The notes beneath the pieces were generated by a model that had not been told where the DNA came from, made no database searches, and worked only from the letters and a program-made list of their open reading frames with translations. The translations under genes were made by a program, and so were the position numbers. Source: Blastocladiella britannica (Eukaryota; Blastocladiomycota; Blastocladiomycetes; Blastocladiales; Blastocladiaceae). From it: 31,945 bases of DNA. Shown here in pieces: positions 1-12,256 of the stretch (the stretch's first letter is position 1; each line of letters starts with the position of its first letter). Location: positions 1 through 31,945 of the forward strand of contig MU624680.1 of the NCBI GenBank assembly GCA_025349905.2. The letters are read 5' to 3'.

Positions 1-132
1 TACAGGATCGAGATCACGTTGTTTCAGCTTTTCCCCCATTTCCTTGGATTTCCGGATTGGTTGTTACAGACGTGTAATTTTCTTCGAATCACAATAATTT
101 TACAATTTCGCGTATTTTTCGACCAGATCAGG

Positions 133-1050
133 ATGGCCGACACGATGCGTCTTGGTTCGGATAAACGAATCTTCCATCTGATTGGTTGGTTTTAACACGA
201 CCGATGCACAGATGCAAATGCAACTGCGAGCAGCAGAAATAATGCTCCCAGGAGCAACGACGACGACTTTGATCGCGACCAAGAGAGCAATGGTAAGACT
301 GAAACTACTGAGCAGCCAACGCTCCCGGCCATTGCCACCGCCGACGCCATTGCCAGGGCCGAGGCCGAGCTCGCCGATCTCCTTCGCCACAAGCACCGGG
401 CCGAGCTTCATCTGGTTCATATTTCTTCCAACTTATATGGCGATTGATGAGGACTCATATAAATGAAATAGATGGAACTGGACCTGCGCGTCTACCAGCT
501 CGAATCGTCGTACATTGAGGATACGGCCACCTCGGGCAACATTCTGCGTGGGTTCGAGGGCTACCAGGCCACGCGGGGCTCGGACCGCCGCCGCCCGCGC
601 GCCGTCGGCCTGGACGACCCCGAGCGCCTGTTTTCGTCGTCGTCATCGGGAACTCGATCGTCTGTGACGGGGATTCACAAGATGCGCGAAAAGATTGCCG
701 GCATGGACGCTGCCGCCGCCCTCGCTGCAGCTGCTTCACCTGCTGGGACCGGTGCTTCCTCGCATCCTGCAAGGGTCCCTCCACCACCGCTACCGGGCTC
801 TTCTTCTGCACTGGGAGCAACTCCAGCAGGAGGCGGTGCGCTCGGGTCAGGGCTTGGTCTGGCAGTGCCTACTTCCACCACAACTACTATGGCAGGGGGA
901 CGAAAGCGGGCGTCGTCTGGTAGCACGGCCGAGGACGCCGCGCGGACAACTGCCACTGGTGCTGCTGTAATGGTCCCGTCTGGTCCCACGCCACGGGCCG
1001 GAAGCCACAAGTCACGAAAGCGAGTACGCGACCCTGCGGACCAGGATTGA
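133..1050 (+). CDS. EAF6: EAF6-like subunit of the NuA4 histone acetyltransferase
   Basis: Exons 133-154, 212-414 and 472-1050 give a 267-residue protein. Both introns are exactly 57 bp and begin with GTTC. Exon 2 encodes an Ala/Glu-rich helix (residues about 45-75) that continues into exon 3 with the family signature LESSYIEDT, then GNILRGFEGY and the DPERLFS motif; this order is diagnostic of EAF6/MEAF6. In the family this small coiled-coil protein is a nuclear scaffold subunit of NuA4 and related acetyltransferase complexes. The C-terminal half (after about residue 140) is a low-complexity Ala/Pro/Ser tail ending in a basic patch (KSRKRVR), and makes the protein longer than yeast Eaf6. The start codon at 133 is inferred from the splice model, because a stop at 193 blocks the exon-2 frame upstream. 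Confidence 0.85.
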
Positions 1051-1094
1051 CGGGCTCTTTTTTCTTTCGCACTTCAAAAAAGATATTACACAAA

Positions 1095-1505
1095 ATGTCG
1101 TCCCTCCGCGCGCCCCTCTCGTCCGCCATCAAGGAGCTCCGCATCCACCTGTGCCAGACTGGCGCGGGCAGTGCTGGTGTCCGGTAATAATTATTTTCCA
1201 ATAGAAGGGACGACAATACTTAAAAAAATTCAAAATATTTAACAGGTCGTTCCTGGCAGCGTCGTACCCTGCCCTCAAAAAGGCCAACCCATCGCTCCCA
1301 ATTCTGATTCGCGAAGCAGGTGGTGTGGAGGCGCGTGCCTTTGCCCGCTACTGTTCGTTATATTTTTTTCTTTACCAGTCGCTCAAAAGGACTAATGTTA
1401 TGACATGTAACAGCCATGGGCGCGGAGAAGGTGGTGGTGCTGCAGGGCTTGGACGAGTCGCGGATCTCGGCCAAGCTCGAGGAGCTCAACAACCCCAAGG
1501 CCTAA
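1095..1505 (+). CDS. NDUFA2: NADH:ubiquinone oxidoreductase subunit NDUFA2 (complex I B8)
   Basis: Exons 1095-1183, 1246-1352 and 1414-1505 encode 95 residues, close to the family's usual length of about 99. The start matches the family pattern (KELRIHLCQTGAGSAGVR), followed by SFL, KKANPSLPILIREA and ARY, then GAEKVVVLQGLDE. NDUFA2 is a thioredoxin-fold accessory subunit in the matrix arm of mitochondrial complex I. Introns are 62 and 61 bp. The second donor is GTTCGT, the same unusual donor type as in the neighbouring EAF6 and UNC-93-like genes. The gene starts 44 bp after EAF6 ends, and converges on RTT106 with only 52 bp between stop codons. Confidence 0.93.
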
Positions 1506-1523
1506 TGTTCTTTTCCTTTAGTG

Positions 1524-1542
1524 TTTATTTTCGCGCAATAAA
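1524..1542. terminator. Overlapping poly(A) signals between convergent genes
   Basis: In the 52 bp between the stop codons of NDUFA2 (plus) and RTT106 (minus) there is AATAAA on the plus strand at 1537-1542 and on the minus strand at 1524-1529. Each lies about 30 nt past the stop of the gene it would serve. Function is inferred from the canonical hexamer and position only. Confidence 0.5.
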
Positions 1543-1557
1543 TGTGTGTCGTCTGGT

Positions 1558-2966
1558 TTACACTTGGTCGCCGAGCTCGTCGTGGTCGTCCTTGTTGCTG
1601 CGATTCTGGGCTTGGTCTTTTTCTTCTTCGTCGTCTCCTTCTTGGCTGCCCTCGTCGTCTTCCTCCTTGTCTTCCTCATTCTCGTCACTGTCGTCACTGC
1701 TATCGCTATCGCTCCCGGAGGAGGAGGAGGACGAAGACGAGTCGATCGCAAAGTCCTCGTCGTCTTCATCGTCGTCGTGGCCGTGGTGCAGGTAAGGTAG
1801 CAGCAATTGAGCGCCAATGACAGCGCTGCCACCAGCCCGCGGCTTTCCAAACGCCGGCCGGTGCCGTGCAAAGTACGCGTGCAAGCGGTCGCGCTCGCGG
1901 CCATCGATCATGTGCAAGCAGATGTTGATCGTCGCATCGTCACCACTATCGGACCGTCGGACCGCCGCCACCTCTACGTCCACCATGGACTTGCCGTTGG
2001 GCACCACCTGCGCCGACACCATGTCCTCGAACCCGATCCAGAGCAGCGGCAGTTTGAGGCCGACAAAGATGCCGTCGTTGCGTAGCCACAAGTGCACGCT
2101 GCTTTGCTTCAAGTGCGCAGCCACTGCCAGCGTGGGTGGCTGCGAGTTGGCCACTGGGACGCCAGGGAGGTAGACAGCAGTGTGGGCATCGCTGTAGTCG
2201 TCGAGGGTGTGCCTGGACAGGTGCTGAAAGACGTCTATTTCTCACACACGCAATCAATACGCGACCAGGGAAGAAAAATAAAGTAAGGAATACCAGCAAG
2301 GGACGGCCGTTCACCGTCGCCCATCATCGACTCTGGTACCAGTCCGGAAATCGCGTCAATCTCCGACTCGGGGATCACGGCCGCAAGCGCAGTGGGCCGC
2401 AACGACCCGTACGGATCGGCCTTGGATCCCTTGGCCAATTCAACGTTATGGGAGCGGGACAGCACCACCAGCATGCGCTGACGCGTGGCGCGTCCGGGGA
2501 CAGTGACGAAGAACGCGCGCGAAATGTCCGCATACGCGATGCGCGCTGCCGTTCCGGCTGCAGTATCACCATTTGGCGGGGTCTGCAGGACCACCGCCGA
2601 AGCCGTCAGGGCCAGAATGAGTTTGCGCCGCACGGGCACCGTGGCCGACACGTCGTGGACCAGCGCCAGGGCTGGGGTCTCCTGTTGCACTGGTTTGGTC
2701 GCGGGTAAAGTGCGGCGAGAGCGCTTGGCGGCAATCGACGACGCGTCAATGTTGTCGTCATCGCTTTCGCCATCGAGGGCAGCCTGCTGACGCGTGCGCT
2801 TTGTGGTCGTCGTGAACGAAGACAATGTGTGAATGACTTTGAGCACGAGCGCCGCATGAGCCGGGGACACGGCTTCGAGCATGGCGTCTACGTCTCGACA
2901 CAGCGCGTCCGAACCCGGTGGAAAGGACTGGTGCCAAGCGGGCAGTGCAGGCGAGGACGATGTCAT
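1558..2966 (-). CDS. RTT106: RTT106-like histone H3-H4 chaperone
   Basis: Two exons on the minus strand (2294-2966 and 1558-2234; 59-bp intron 2235-2293) give 449 residues, almost the length of yeast Rtt106 (455). The middle holds double PH-like (Rttp106-like) sequence: the pattern of a short hydrophobic strand, LWLRNDGIFVGLKLPLLWI, and a following PNGK...DVEV strand matches the second PH domain. The last roughly 90 residues are Asp/Glu/Ser-rich, as in the family. The protein chaperones newly made H3-H4 in replication-coupled and silent chromatin assembly. A Lys/Arg-rich segment near residues 85-95 could be a nuclear localisation signal. It is divergently arranged with DCTN6; only 63 bp separate the two start codons. 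Rtt106 is mainly known from fungi. Confidence 0.8.
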
Positions 2967-3029
2967 AATTCTCTTTGAATTTGGTCGGTTTCAATCTTTT
3001 TTTCTGCTTTTTACTCACGGCGAAGGGCA

Positions 3030-3696
3030 ATGACCACCATCGTATGCCAGGACGCGGAATTGCGCGGGGCCATCACGCTCGGTACCTTCTCCCCATGTAC
3101 ATTTTCAATTGGCAAACTGACCAACGACAGAAATATGAATAGGAGTCGGCACGGTCATCCACCCCAAAGCCAAGATCATTTCGACCGCCGGCGGACCAAT
3201 TCTGATTGGCCGCAACAATATTATTGAAGAGGGCGTCACCATCATCAACAGCTCCACCAGCGGCATGGTCATTGGCGATGACAATTTGTTTGAAGTCAAC
3301 TGCTGTACTTATGCCATTTTATGTGTGTACTTGGACTGGACTGGCTGACCATACTCATGGGACAGATGTTGCCAGCAAGTACATTGGGCATTACAATATC
3401 GTCGAGCCAAGAGGTATTCATTTACATCCTTTATTTCATTCACGAACTCACCCTGAAGGACTATAACAGCTCATATTGGTGAGAATACATCGATCGGCGA
3501 AAACTGCGTCATTGGCGCCATGTGCTCCACCGCCACCGACGAAGTGATCCCGTCCAACACCGTGATCTTTGGATCCGACAACCAGCGGCGCATGCAGCGG
3601 CCCGAGGCGGCCGACGAGCGAGCGATGCTCCATGCCCGGCATCTCGAGTACTTGCGCGAGATTCTGCCCAAATTCAACCACACCAAGCGCTTGTAA
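3030..3696 (+). CDS. DCTN6: Dynactin subunit 6 (p27), left-handed beta-helix protein
   Basis: Exons 3030-3081, 3143-3304, 3366-3413 and 3470-3696 encode 162 residues. The N-terminus (IVCQDAELRGAITLG) and the following hexapeptide-repeat strands (TVIHPKA, GPILIGRNNIIEEG, VIGDDNLFEV, IGHYNIVE, IGENCVIG) are those of dynactin p27, ending with the family's E-IP-NTVIFG and a C-terminal helical segment (LEYLREILPKFNH). p27 pairs with p25 on the pointed-end complex of dynactin, the dynein activator, and helps cargo selection. Introns are 61, 61 and 56 bp. The gene implies a complete dynactin pointed-end module in this organism. Confidence 0.92.
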
Positions 3697-3825
3697 TATA
3701 TAGAAAGTGTCACAGTTTTGCCGTACTTCCTCCGATCCCAAGTTGGAGTCGGAAAAAATCCTATTTCAGAAATCCTCACTTTCTCTCTTTTGCTTGCTCC
3801 TGCATTAATAAGAAAGCAACAGTAA

Positions 3826-5275
3826 ATGGCCCCACCGCCACCATCCTCTGCGGCGGAGGTTGCGCGTCAGGAGCGGATGGCCATGCTGCGAGTGGCCTGG
3901 CTCGGCCTTGGATTCCTTGCACTTTTTACTGCGTTGTTCGTTGCCCACGTTCCCGCTCTTTGTTCTCAGCTTGACCGCATGCATTAACTCCATCATAAAT
4001 GAAAAAAGCAACGTCGCACAGTCCTACGTGACCACGCTGTTCCCAGGCCTGGGATTCATCTCGCTTGCCGTCATTTACCTGTTCTACATCGCTTCTTCGC
4101 TTGGGGCTCCGTACCTTACGCAACGCGTACCCCTGAACCTGATTTTCCTGATCGGCGCCGCGCTCTATGCGCTCTTCATTCTCGGCATGACCTGGGGCAC
4201 TGTCCCACTTTTTGTGTGCTCGGCATTGGTCGGGCTGGCCGCTGGTGGGCTGTGGGTTCACCAGGGCTACTATGCGGCCACCGCGTCGGCGGCATTCGGA
4301 GTGCCCGTGGGCAAGCTCACGTCCGTGTTTCTGGCCATTTACACCGTCAACATGATCCTTGGGAACGGGCTGTCGCTGATCTTGCTCAATGCGGGGACAT
4401 CGGTCACGACGGTGCTGTACGTGATGGCGGGGATCGCGGGCGCGGGTGCTGTCATGCTCTTCTTTTTGCCGAGCCCGACTCCTTCAACCCCAGCCGCGGG
4501 TGAAGCGCCATCTGTAGTGGCGGATCCACCAGCAGCACCCGCGAGTTTCCGCTCCCACTTGGGCAGAATGGCGCGGCTGTCCGTCACTCGGCCGCTGCGA
4601 GACGCACTCCCACTGATCCTATGGAACGGGTCACTGACGACGCTGGCATTTGCCAACTACCCGCGATTCATCCCAGCGTCGGCGCCCGTGTCGCTGCAAC
4701 CAGCTATGTTTCTCGCATACGGCGCCACCGGCACGCTGCTGTCTCCCATGTGGGGCCGGCTGTTTGATGCGCGCGGTCCCGGTCCCCTGGTGGTTGGCGT
4801 CGGAGTGCTAGGTGTCGCCAGTGCTGCGCTCACCTACGCGTGCATTCTGACTGCCGATAACGATGGCCCCGTCAACACGGCGCTGTGGGTCGCGAGCTTG
4901 GGTGTCCTGGGTGCGCTGGATAACGCCACCAACTCGCTCATCAACTTTTCGCTGGCCGCATGGTTCCCATCGGGTGACTTGGTGGCCCCCGCGTTCGCAG
5001 TGTACCGTTTGACGTTCTGTGTCGGGTTCATTGTGCTGGCACTGGTGTCGAATGCGGGCGCGTGGCAGATCATTGTCGCCGTCAACCACGTGCTGATGCT
5101 CGCGACGCTGGTGGTGTTTGGCCGTCGGATCTGGCGTGGGGACGATGCACCTGTTGTTGATGAGTCCGTCCAACAGGATCCGTCCTCTTCTTCTTCATTG
5201 CCAGCTGCAGCAGCGACAGGGGACTCGGATGTCAATACGAGCGGCAGCGATGCCGAGCTCGATAGCAAACGTTGA
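3826..5275 (+). CDS. UNC-93-like multi-pass membrane protein (MFS-related)
   Basis: Exons 3826-3935 and 4009-5275 (73-bp intron, donor GTTCGT) encode 458 residues. Splicing rebuilds the family motif LFTAFN.AQSY..TLFPGLGF at the end of the first membrane segment. About 11-12 hydrophobic segments follow, with a cytoplasmic loop of about 60 residues in the middle (after LFFLPSPT) and a Ser/Asp-rich tail. GALDNATNSLINF is also typical of the UNC-93/MSF11 family. Animal UNC-93 relates to potassium channels and UNC93B1 to receptor trafficking; fungal members are uncharacterised, so substrate and location are unknown. The start at 3826 is the first ATG in the exon-1 frame before the first membrane segment. 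Confidence 0.75.
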
Positions 5276-5330
5276 TAAAATGTAGCAAGGATTGCTGTGA
5301 TATCATTTTTAACGTTTTTCTGTTCGCGCA

Positions 5331-5337
5331 TATAAAA
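5331..5337 (+). promoter_or_regulatory. TATA box upstream of triosephosphate isomerase
   Basis: TATAAAA lies 83 bp before the TPI start codon in a 144-bp intergenic gap. It is the clearest TATA element in the window and sits in front of a glycolytic gene, a class that often has TATA promoters. Function is inferred from sequence and position. Confidence 0.4.
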
Positions 5338-5419
5338 TGGCGACGTCCCGACCGGATCGCTTCTCTTCCAACGTGAACCAAAAACCATTCTCATACCTTA
5401 ACAATAACATAACAAAAAA

Positions 5420-6303
<884 letters not shown>

Positions 6304-6355
6304 AAATTGTTGAGGAAATATACGGTTCACGGTCTTCAAGGTATACTTAACACAA

Positions 6356-9300
6356 ATGAACGACCCAGCAGCCGCCCTCGTCCAGCAGATCGAGTCGTGG
6401 TGCGACGACTTTAGCGTCCCGGCAACACGCGCCGTGGCCGAACGCGGCCTTCTGCAGTTCCGGGCCACCCCGGGCATCCACCGCAACGCGCTCCACGTGG
6501 CCCTGCTCTCGACCCACGCGTCGGCGCGCCACCACGCGGCCATGGCGGTCGCCGAGTCGCTGTTGCGCACCACCGACCCGTCCGTACTTGCCACCGACGG
6601 GCCCGAGTGCCTTGGCCAGCTCTTGAGCGCATGCATGCAGACGAAGTATCGTATAAATATACCAGTATAAGGAGTAACAATATACTGAAATACACAATAC
6701 AGCGACGCAAGCAAGCACGGCACCTCGGCGCTGTCGTTTGCGACCAAGTCGATGTTGACCGCCGCCGCCACCATCAGCAAGCGGCTGTACCCGACGCAGG
6801 AGCCGCTGGTGCGCCAGGTGCTCTCGCAGCTCTCGCAGTCGCCGCAGCCCATGGTGGCACTGGCTTTCGCGCGGGCACTGCTGGATGTGATTGGCGACGC
6901 GACGGTTGCGCCCGCGGCGCTGCCCAATTTCCACGCGCAATGCAAAGCGCACTTTGAGGCCCGCGACTTGGCCGAGGTGCTGCAGCTCGCGTGCGGGACC
7001 ATCGAGCACGTAGCAGCAGTTGTCACTCATGAGAATGGCTCTCTGGCGGCGCCGTTGCCGCCCGCGCTGGATGTGCGGCTGGGTCTGGCGCTCGAAGTGC
7101 TGGAAAAGACGCTGTCATGGGAATTCAGTGGGGGCGAGGCCGAGGCGCGGAGCCAAGGCGGCGACGAGTACGAGAGTGCAGCAGCCGCGGCAGCAGCCGC
7201 CGACCGCGACGACTATGATCTGGCGCCGGTCCCGCTACCCGCGGCATGGGCACCCGTGGTGGCTGCGCCGTCGTTTGTGGGCGCGCTGTTTGCATGGGCG
7301 GTCGGGCTCGGCCAGCGGTCGTCGGACCCGTCGGCGGCCGTGAAACTGCACCGTATCTTTGCGTCGGTGCGCATCCTGTGCTGCGCACCCGCGCTTGCGG
7401 CCGCGCTCGTTTCCAGTCCCTCGACGGCCACCAACGGGAATGGAGACGGCCGCGTCGTGTTTTGCGACGCCGTGGTCCAGGGAATGCGCGGATGTCTACG
7501 CGTACTCACCGCCGCATCGCACTTTGCCACTCACTTGCTCACGGGCATCTCGGGAACCGTACGCGCATTGCTCTTGCATTTCCCCGTTGACCAGGTCCTG
7601 GTGTCGGTGGGCGGGTTCTGGGACCTAATGGCCGAGGTCGCGCAGGTCACTGTCTCGACCGTGCGGCAGTCGAGCCGGGCCAATCGCAGCGAGGAAGAGC
7701 GTACGGGCATGGAAGAGGCAAGTGCCGAGCTGATTGGCATGTGGGCGCGTCTGGGTACTTGTTCCTACTTTTCTCTTAGTTGGCATTCATCTCACGCCTT
7801 TAAAAACTAGCCGACCAGACCGTCCGCCTCGAGGCCGAGCACCGCGCACCGCCAGGCCTGTCGGCACACCTCGGCCCGCTTGCCAGCGCGATCGTGGTCG
7901 CATTTGCCGAATGCAAGGCCGGTACTACCGCATCCGATACTGCCTTAAACGATCCGTACCAGTCCACCGACAGCGGCGATGGCAACGGCGACTATGGTGA
8001 CGCCGATTTTTCGGACGACGACTCGGACGACATGGGCCTGGCCAAAGACTGGGAAATGTACGAGGACGTGCTGTGCGATCTGGCGCAGCTCGCGCGGCTC
8101 GACCCGGCCCATAACGCCGCCATGTACTCGCAGCATCTGGCGGCGGCGCTGGCCCGCCTGCACCCGACGGGCGATGCGCTGAGTGCCGGACAAGCGGCCG
8201 CGCACCTCGACGCCGTGCACTGGCTGCTTCTGCTGTCGTCGACGTTTCTGGCCGATGCGCCCGCGGGCGAAGTGCCCATGGTCCCCATGTCGTTCTTTAG
8301 CAGTCCCGACGCCGGCGCGGCCGTGCGCGACCTGGTGCAGCACTTGATGCACTCGCTGGCCACGGTGCTGGCGCACCCGCACCTGGTGTCGCCGCTGGTG
8401 GTCGAGTCGGCGTGGCGGGCCACTGCGCGGTTGATCCCGACGTACGTGATGCCCAACGTCTCGGACTACTACGACCCACGGGCCGCCGCGTCGCCGCTGC
8501 TGTCCACGTTTGGGACCGGGGCTGCCGATTTCTTGGTGGAGAACGCCGGGCGTACGCTTGCGGGGGAACCCGCGTGGCGCGGCGAAGCTGACGTGCAGGC
8601 GGGCGCCGCGGCAGCGTTACTGGCGCTCGCCAAGAACCCGCGCGCTACCGCCCACTTGAAGGCAGCGCCGGGGTTTGCTGCACTCACCCAGTCGGTGGCC
8701 GCACTGCTGTCCGCCGCACCGGGCATCGCCGCCACCGCTGAGGGCGTCACTGCACGGTACACGGAGGCGGTGGTGCGCGTCGCCACGTCCTCTAGCGGTG
8801 TGGACGTGAACCATGGCGCTGAAGCCATCGTTGGGTTAGTGGTGCGTGAGGTGGAGGCTCTGGGCGCGCTGCCTGTTGCGCAATTGCGCGAGGGCCAACA
8901 GATCATGCGCTTGACTCGGACGCTGGAGGTATTGTTCAACCTTTTTGGTAATTGACAATTCACTCACGCAAGGAAACATGAAAGATCATGGACGGCATTG
9001 CCCGGGCCATGGACTACAACAACGTGGCAGTGCTGGCCCCACCCATGGTCCATTTTTGCGGCATCCTCCCCGGCATTCTCGCCACCATTGGCCCGTCGTC
9101 CGAGCTGTGGCCGTCCGTTCTGGACGTATTTGTGCACGTGTACTATGGCGACAAGCTGGCAATGATGCCCGACGAAACCGCGGTAGCCATTGCCGAATCG
9201 TTTGTGAGTGTGGTGCGGCAGTACGCGCAGTCAGATCTCGGATCCGGCGACGCCGCACACCAGTCGGCTGCCGCAGCGATGGCCGCTGACGAGGAACGGT

Positions 9301-9992
9301 GGCCGGCGCTGGTGCAGATTCTCGAGGTTCTGCAGGCGCTGGCCGAGGACGCCGACCGGTTGTCATCGGCGACGGCCGCGGGCGCCGTCTGGCAGGCGAT
9401 TGGTCCGTTCGTGACGGACGACGATGCGCTGGGAGTCCCGAGCGTAGCGGTGCGCGTGGCCGAGTTTGTGCACACGCGAGTGACGCGGCCGGGGGCGGCA
9501 ACGGAATTGGATGCCAGTAACGGCGCATCGTACGTGCAAGTCTTGGCGCACATGCTGGGCCGAGTGGCGGCAGTGATTCCGACCGCGGTGGCTACCGCCC
9601 TGGACACGATTGCCGCTGGCCCGATCGTCACTGCCACCGCCGCCGCCGACGGCGCCGCAATGGTCGCCGCCACGTTGGTGCGTGCGGCGCTGGCCCTGGT
9701 CCTGTTCTCGCGACTGTCTCCGCGCCGCCGCCACGTTGCTGGAACTGCTGTTGTTCGCCAAGTGCGGCACGCGCAGTCAGTGTCCGGGACGGCGCCGACA
9801 CTTGTGGTTGGCGCTTGCGTGGACCCGATTGCCGCTGCAGCATCGCCCGAGACCGCTGTGCGTGTTGGGCCGCTCCTGGAGCAGCTGGCGGGGTTGTTGG
9901 AACGGGCGTGCTCGATGGGCGATGCGGGCGAGGCCGAGTTCCACCTGTCATGGGCCGCGTGGCTCGCTGAGGCGAGGGCCGCGCTCAACTAG
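6356..9992 (+). CDS. XPO4: Exportin-4-like nuclear transport receptor
   Basis: Exons 6356-6645, 6703-7754, 7811-8928 and 8985-9992 are all in consistent phase and give 1155 residues, matching human exportin-4 (about 1151). Introns are 57, 56 and 56 bp. The sequence is all-helical HEAT-like with an importin-beta-type N-terminus and the family's LEKTLSWEF segment in the first third; low-complexity insertions (Ala/Asp) occur around residues 260-290 and 510-550. Exportin-4 carries eIF5A and some other cargoes out of the nucleus with Ran-GTP. Exportin-7/RanBP17 is the nearest alternative; length and the LSWEF segment favour exportin-4. The gene starts 52 bp after TPI ends. Confidence 0.7.
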
Positions 9993-10025
9993 ACCTCCCT
10001 CCTTTCTTTCTTTCATAATAGCTAC

Positions 10026-11296
10026 CTAATACTGTGATATATTACCATATGGGTACATTGATAAATGTTGACCGCGATCAGTCCTGGACTTGGAGGTATA
10101 GGACGCTGCCATTCTGTACAAGTCCGGATCCAGCTTGGCGGTCAATTACCAACTCAATGTCATAAACGAAGAGGAGCATACCTTTAATTTGCATCCCTTG
10201 AGCGACACGTCAATGGGGAGCGCGACAAAATCGCCACTGTCGTCATCGATCTGGCCCAGGGCAAACGGCTTGCATGCACTGGCACTATTGGAAGCTACAG
10301 GAGAGGAGGATCCGGCCTTCCCCATTCCATTCGAACGCGAACCACCACCACCGGCGGCGACAGAGAGTCCCAGCTGATGCACCGTGAACGGATCTTTGCT
10401 AATGATGCGCTTGGTCATGTCCACCGACACGTCCAGCATTCCGATGCGGACCGTGGCCGCCATTTCTTCCCTGCCAAAGACCTTGACGGTGACACTGATG
10501 CCTTTGCCACCGCCATTGCCATTTCCACCACCGCCAGAAGAGCCAAAGGAGGTTCGGCCAGAGCGGGCCGAGTGCTCGAAAAACTCGCGCGCGTGCGTCG
10601 GATCCAAAGCGTGCGACAGGATCGAGTCAATTTCAAGGTCCGAGACTTGCGACGACTGGTTGCCGACCAGAACCGAGTCCGAGTCTTCTTCCCAGTCGTA
10701 AATGTCGTCCATTCCCTCATTCACTGCAAAATCCTTTTTCCTCAGTCTGACGTCTTGAAAGAAAAAATGTAAAGAATACGATACTGATGGATTCCATTTC
10801 GTTGGCATGCTCCATCTTTTGCCGAGCAGCAAAATCGCGCTGGGCAACCGACTCAACCGTGGCCTTGCCGTTAATGTACTGGATCGAGCTCAAAGTCTCG
10901 AGCTCTCGCCGGTTAATGATATTGTTGGAGGCCATGGCCTGCAGTTTGATATCGATCGCCACCTGCGCTTCGAACGTGCGGGCGCCGATCCGGCGGTACA
11001 TGGCAATCTGTTTTGCGAGCTGCTGGGCCGCATGCACGTCGCCCTTTTGCAAGAACTTTTGACTTCGGCAAGCTGTAAATTGTTCGTGGATCATTTTAGT
11101 GCTTGTCTGCTTTCTTAAACATATTGGATCTTACAAGTTTGGCTTCCTTGCGATCGATGGCCGAGCGCTCACGAGACAACTCGCGGTTGCCCTGCGCGGC
11201 AAATGTCTTGGCGGTCTTGATGCGCGATTCGCGCTGCGCCATTTTCTCGGCTTTGAAATCGGGTTTGCGTGTGAGAAGCGACTGGATCGCCGACAT
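10026..11296 (-). CDS. CHMP2/Vps2-like ESCRT-III protein with novel C-terminal extension; possible frameshift
   Basis: Minus-strand exons 11135-11296, 10785-11055 (or 11072), 10182-10723 and 10026-10133. The N-terminal 180 residues follow CHMP2: NRELSRERSAIDRKEAKL, QKGDVHAAQQLAKQ, and MNEGMDDIYDWEEDSD, the equivalent of the acidic DAIDD segment, followed by LEIDSIL. ESCRT-III subunits polymerise on membranes to drive scission in endosomal sorting and cytokinesis. Homology calls for six residues (LAEVKK) encoded by 11056-11072, but only 17 nt are available; a fifth A in the run of four at 11057-11060 would restore frame. Using a later acceptor (intron 11056-11134, 79 bp) keeps frame but loses them, giving 360 residues. 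After about residue 185 comes a Gly/Ser-rich stretch and about 170 residues I do not recognise. No C-terminal MIT-interacting motif is seen. The last intron (48 bp, 10134-10181) is uncertain; without it the protein ends at 10146. Confidence 0.65.
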
Positions 11297-11383
11297 TATA
11301 AATTTTGGAGGTTTGGAAGAATCCAAGTCCCATAATTTCGAATATTATTATTTTACCGCGACATGACGTTGTAAATCACTTAT

Positions 11384-12217
11384 TCATTGCTCGTTCTCGT
11401 CGCCATCGTCTGCTCGGCTCAACGTACGCTTGATCCCTTTACGCTCCGAGAGCAAGATCTTCTCCAATTGCTCGCTCGCAACGATCGCTAAATGGTGCAT
11501 TTCCGTCATACGAGCCAGCTCGTAGAGATTGCGCCAATCGCTATAGTCCAGATCGGCTGGGAGGCACTTGAACTTGATCATCACACCCTCCTCCGCCAGC
11601 TTGGGGATTGGCGTGCCGGGGACCCAACCCGAATAAGTGTGCACGAGCACCAACATGAAAGCCGAATTGCGCCAGGTCGGCAGATCGATCGGCTTGGATT
11701 CCTTGGCGGCCTTGGTGTCAGCAAAGTCGCCTTTGGAGTCGAATAGAGCCATGAAAAAGAGCGAGGCGCGGGCAAGGAGCGCCTTGGACGCATAGATCGG
11801 TTCCTTGGCGTCGCTTGGGAGGAACGAGCAGTCGCACAACGGGACACGGTCCAGCGTCTTGAGCAGGTCAAGGTACGACGGCACCAAGCACGGAAGCTCT
11901 GGCTTGGTGGGCTCCCCATTCATGAACTGCACGCCCACTTTCAACAGGATGGAGCCAGACGGCCCACTTGTCGTCAAGCCAGGCACAGTCCAAGTGAGAA
12001 AAAAGGATATTCCTCAATGCACATCCGTCAGTCGAAAAAACACGACCCAGAGCTCTTGCCCAAGGTGATCGCGACCTTGCACTGCGCGAAAGAGAAGGCG
12101 GACGTGATATTGTTGAACCCAATTCCGATTTGCATGGGTGAGGACTGAGCATTAGACGAATCGAACGCAACGTAATAGCATGTTGATGTCTGGCCCGGGC
12201 CGCCAACGCCGGCCAGC
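11384..12217 (-). pseudogene. MATH-BTB protein, 5'-truncated copy 1
   Basis: Minus-strand segments 12044-12217 and 11384-11966, joined by a 77-bp intron, keep one frame for about 252 codons. The first segment resembles the second half of a MATH domain (YYVAFDSS, FSFAQCKVAITLG, then SGSILLKVGVQF). The second is a BTB/POZ domain: LCDCSFLPSDAKEPIYASKALLARASLFF...LFDS followed by a helical BACK-like end (YELARM..HHLAI.AS.QLE). MATH-BTB proteins are usually substrate adaptors for cullin-3 ubiquitin ligases. No start codon or first half of MATH is visible: the frame is closed by a stop at 12229-12231, and copy 2 ends only 40 bp upstream at 12257. It could instead be translated from the ATG at 11923 (179 residues, BTB only). 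Pseudogene status is an inference. Confidence 0.6.
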
Positions 12218-12256
12218 CTGAGACGCAGTCAATGAAAAACATGTTGTTATTATTCC

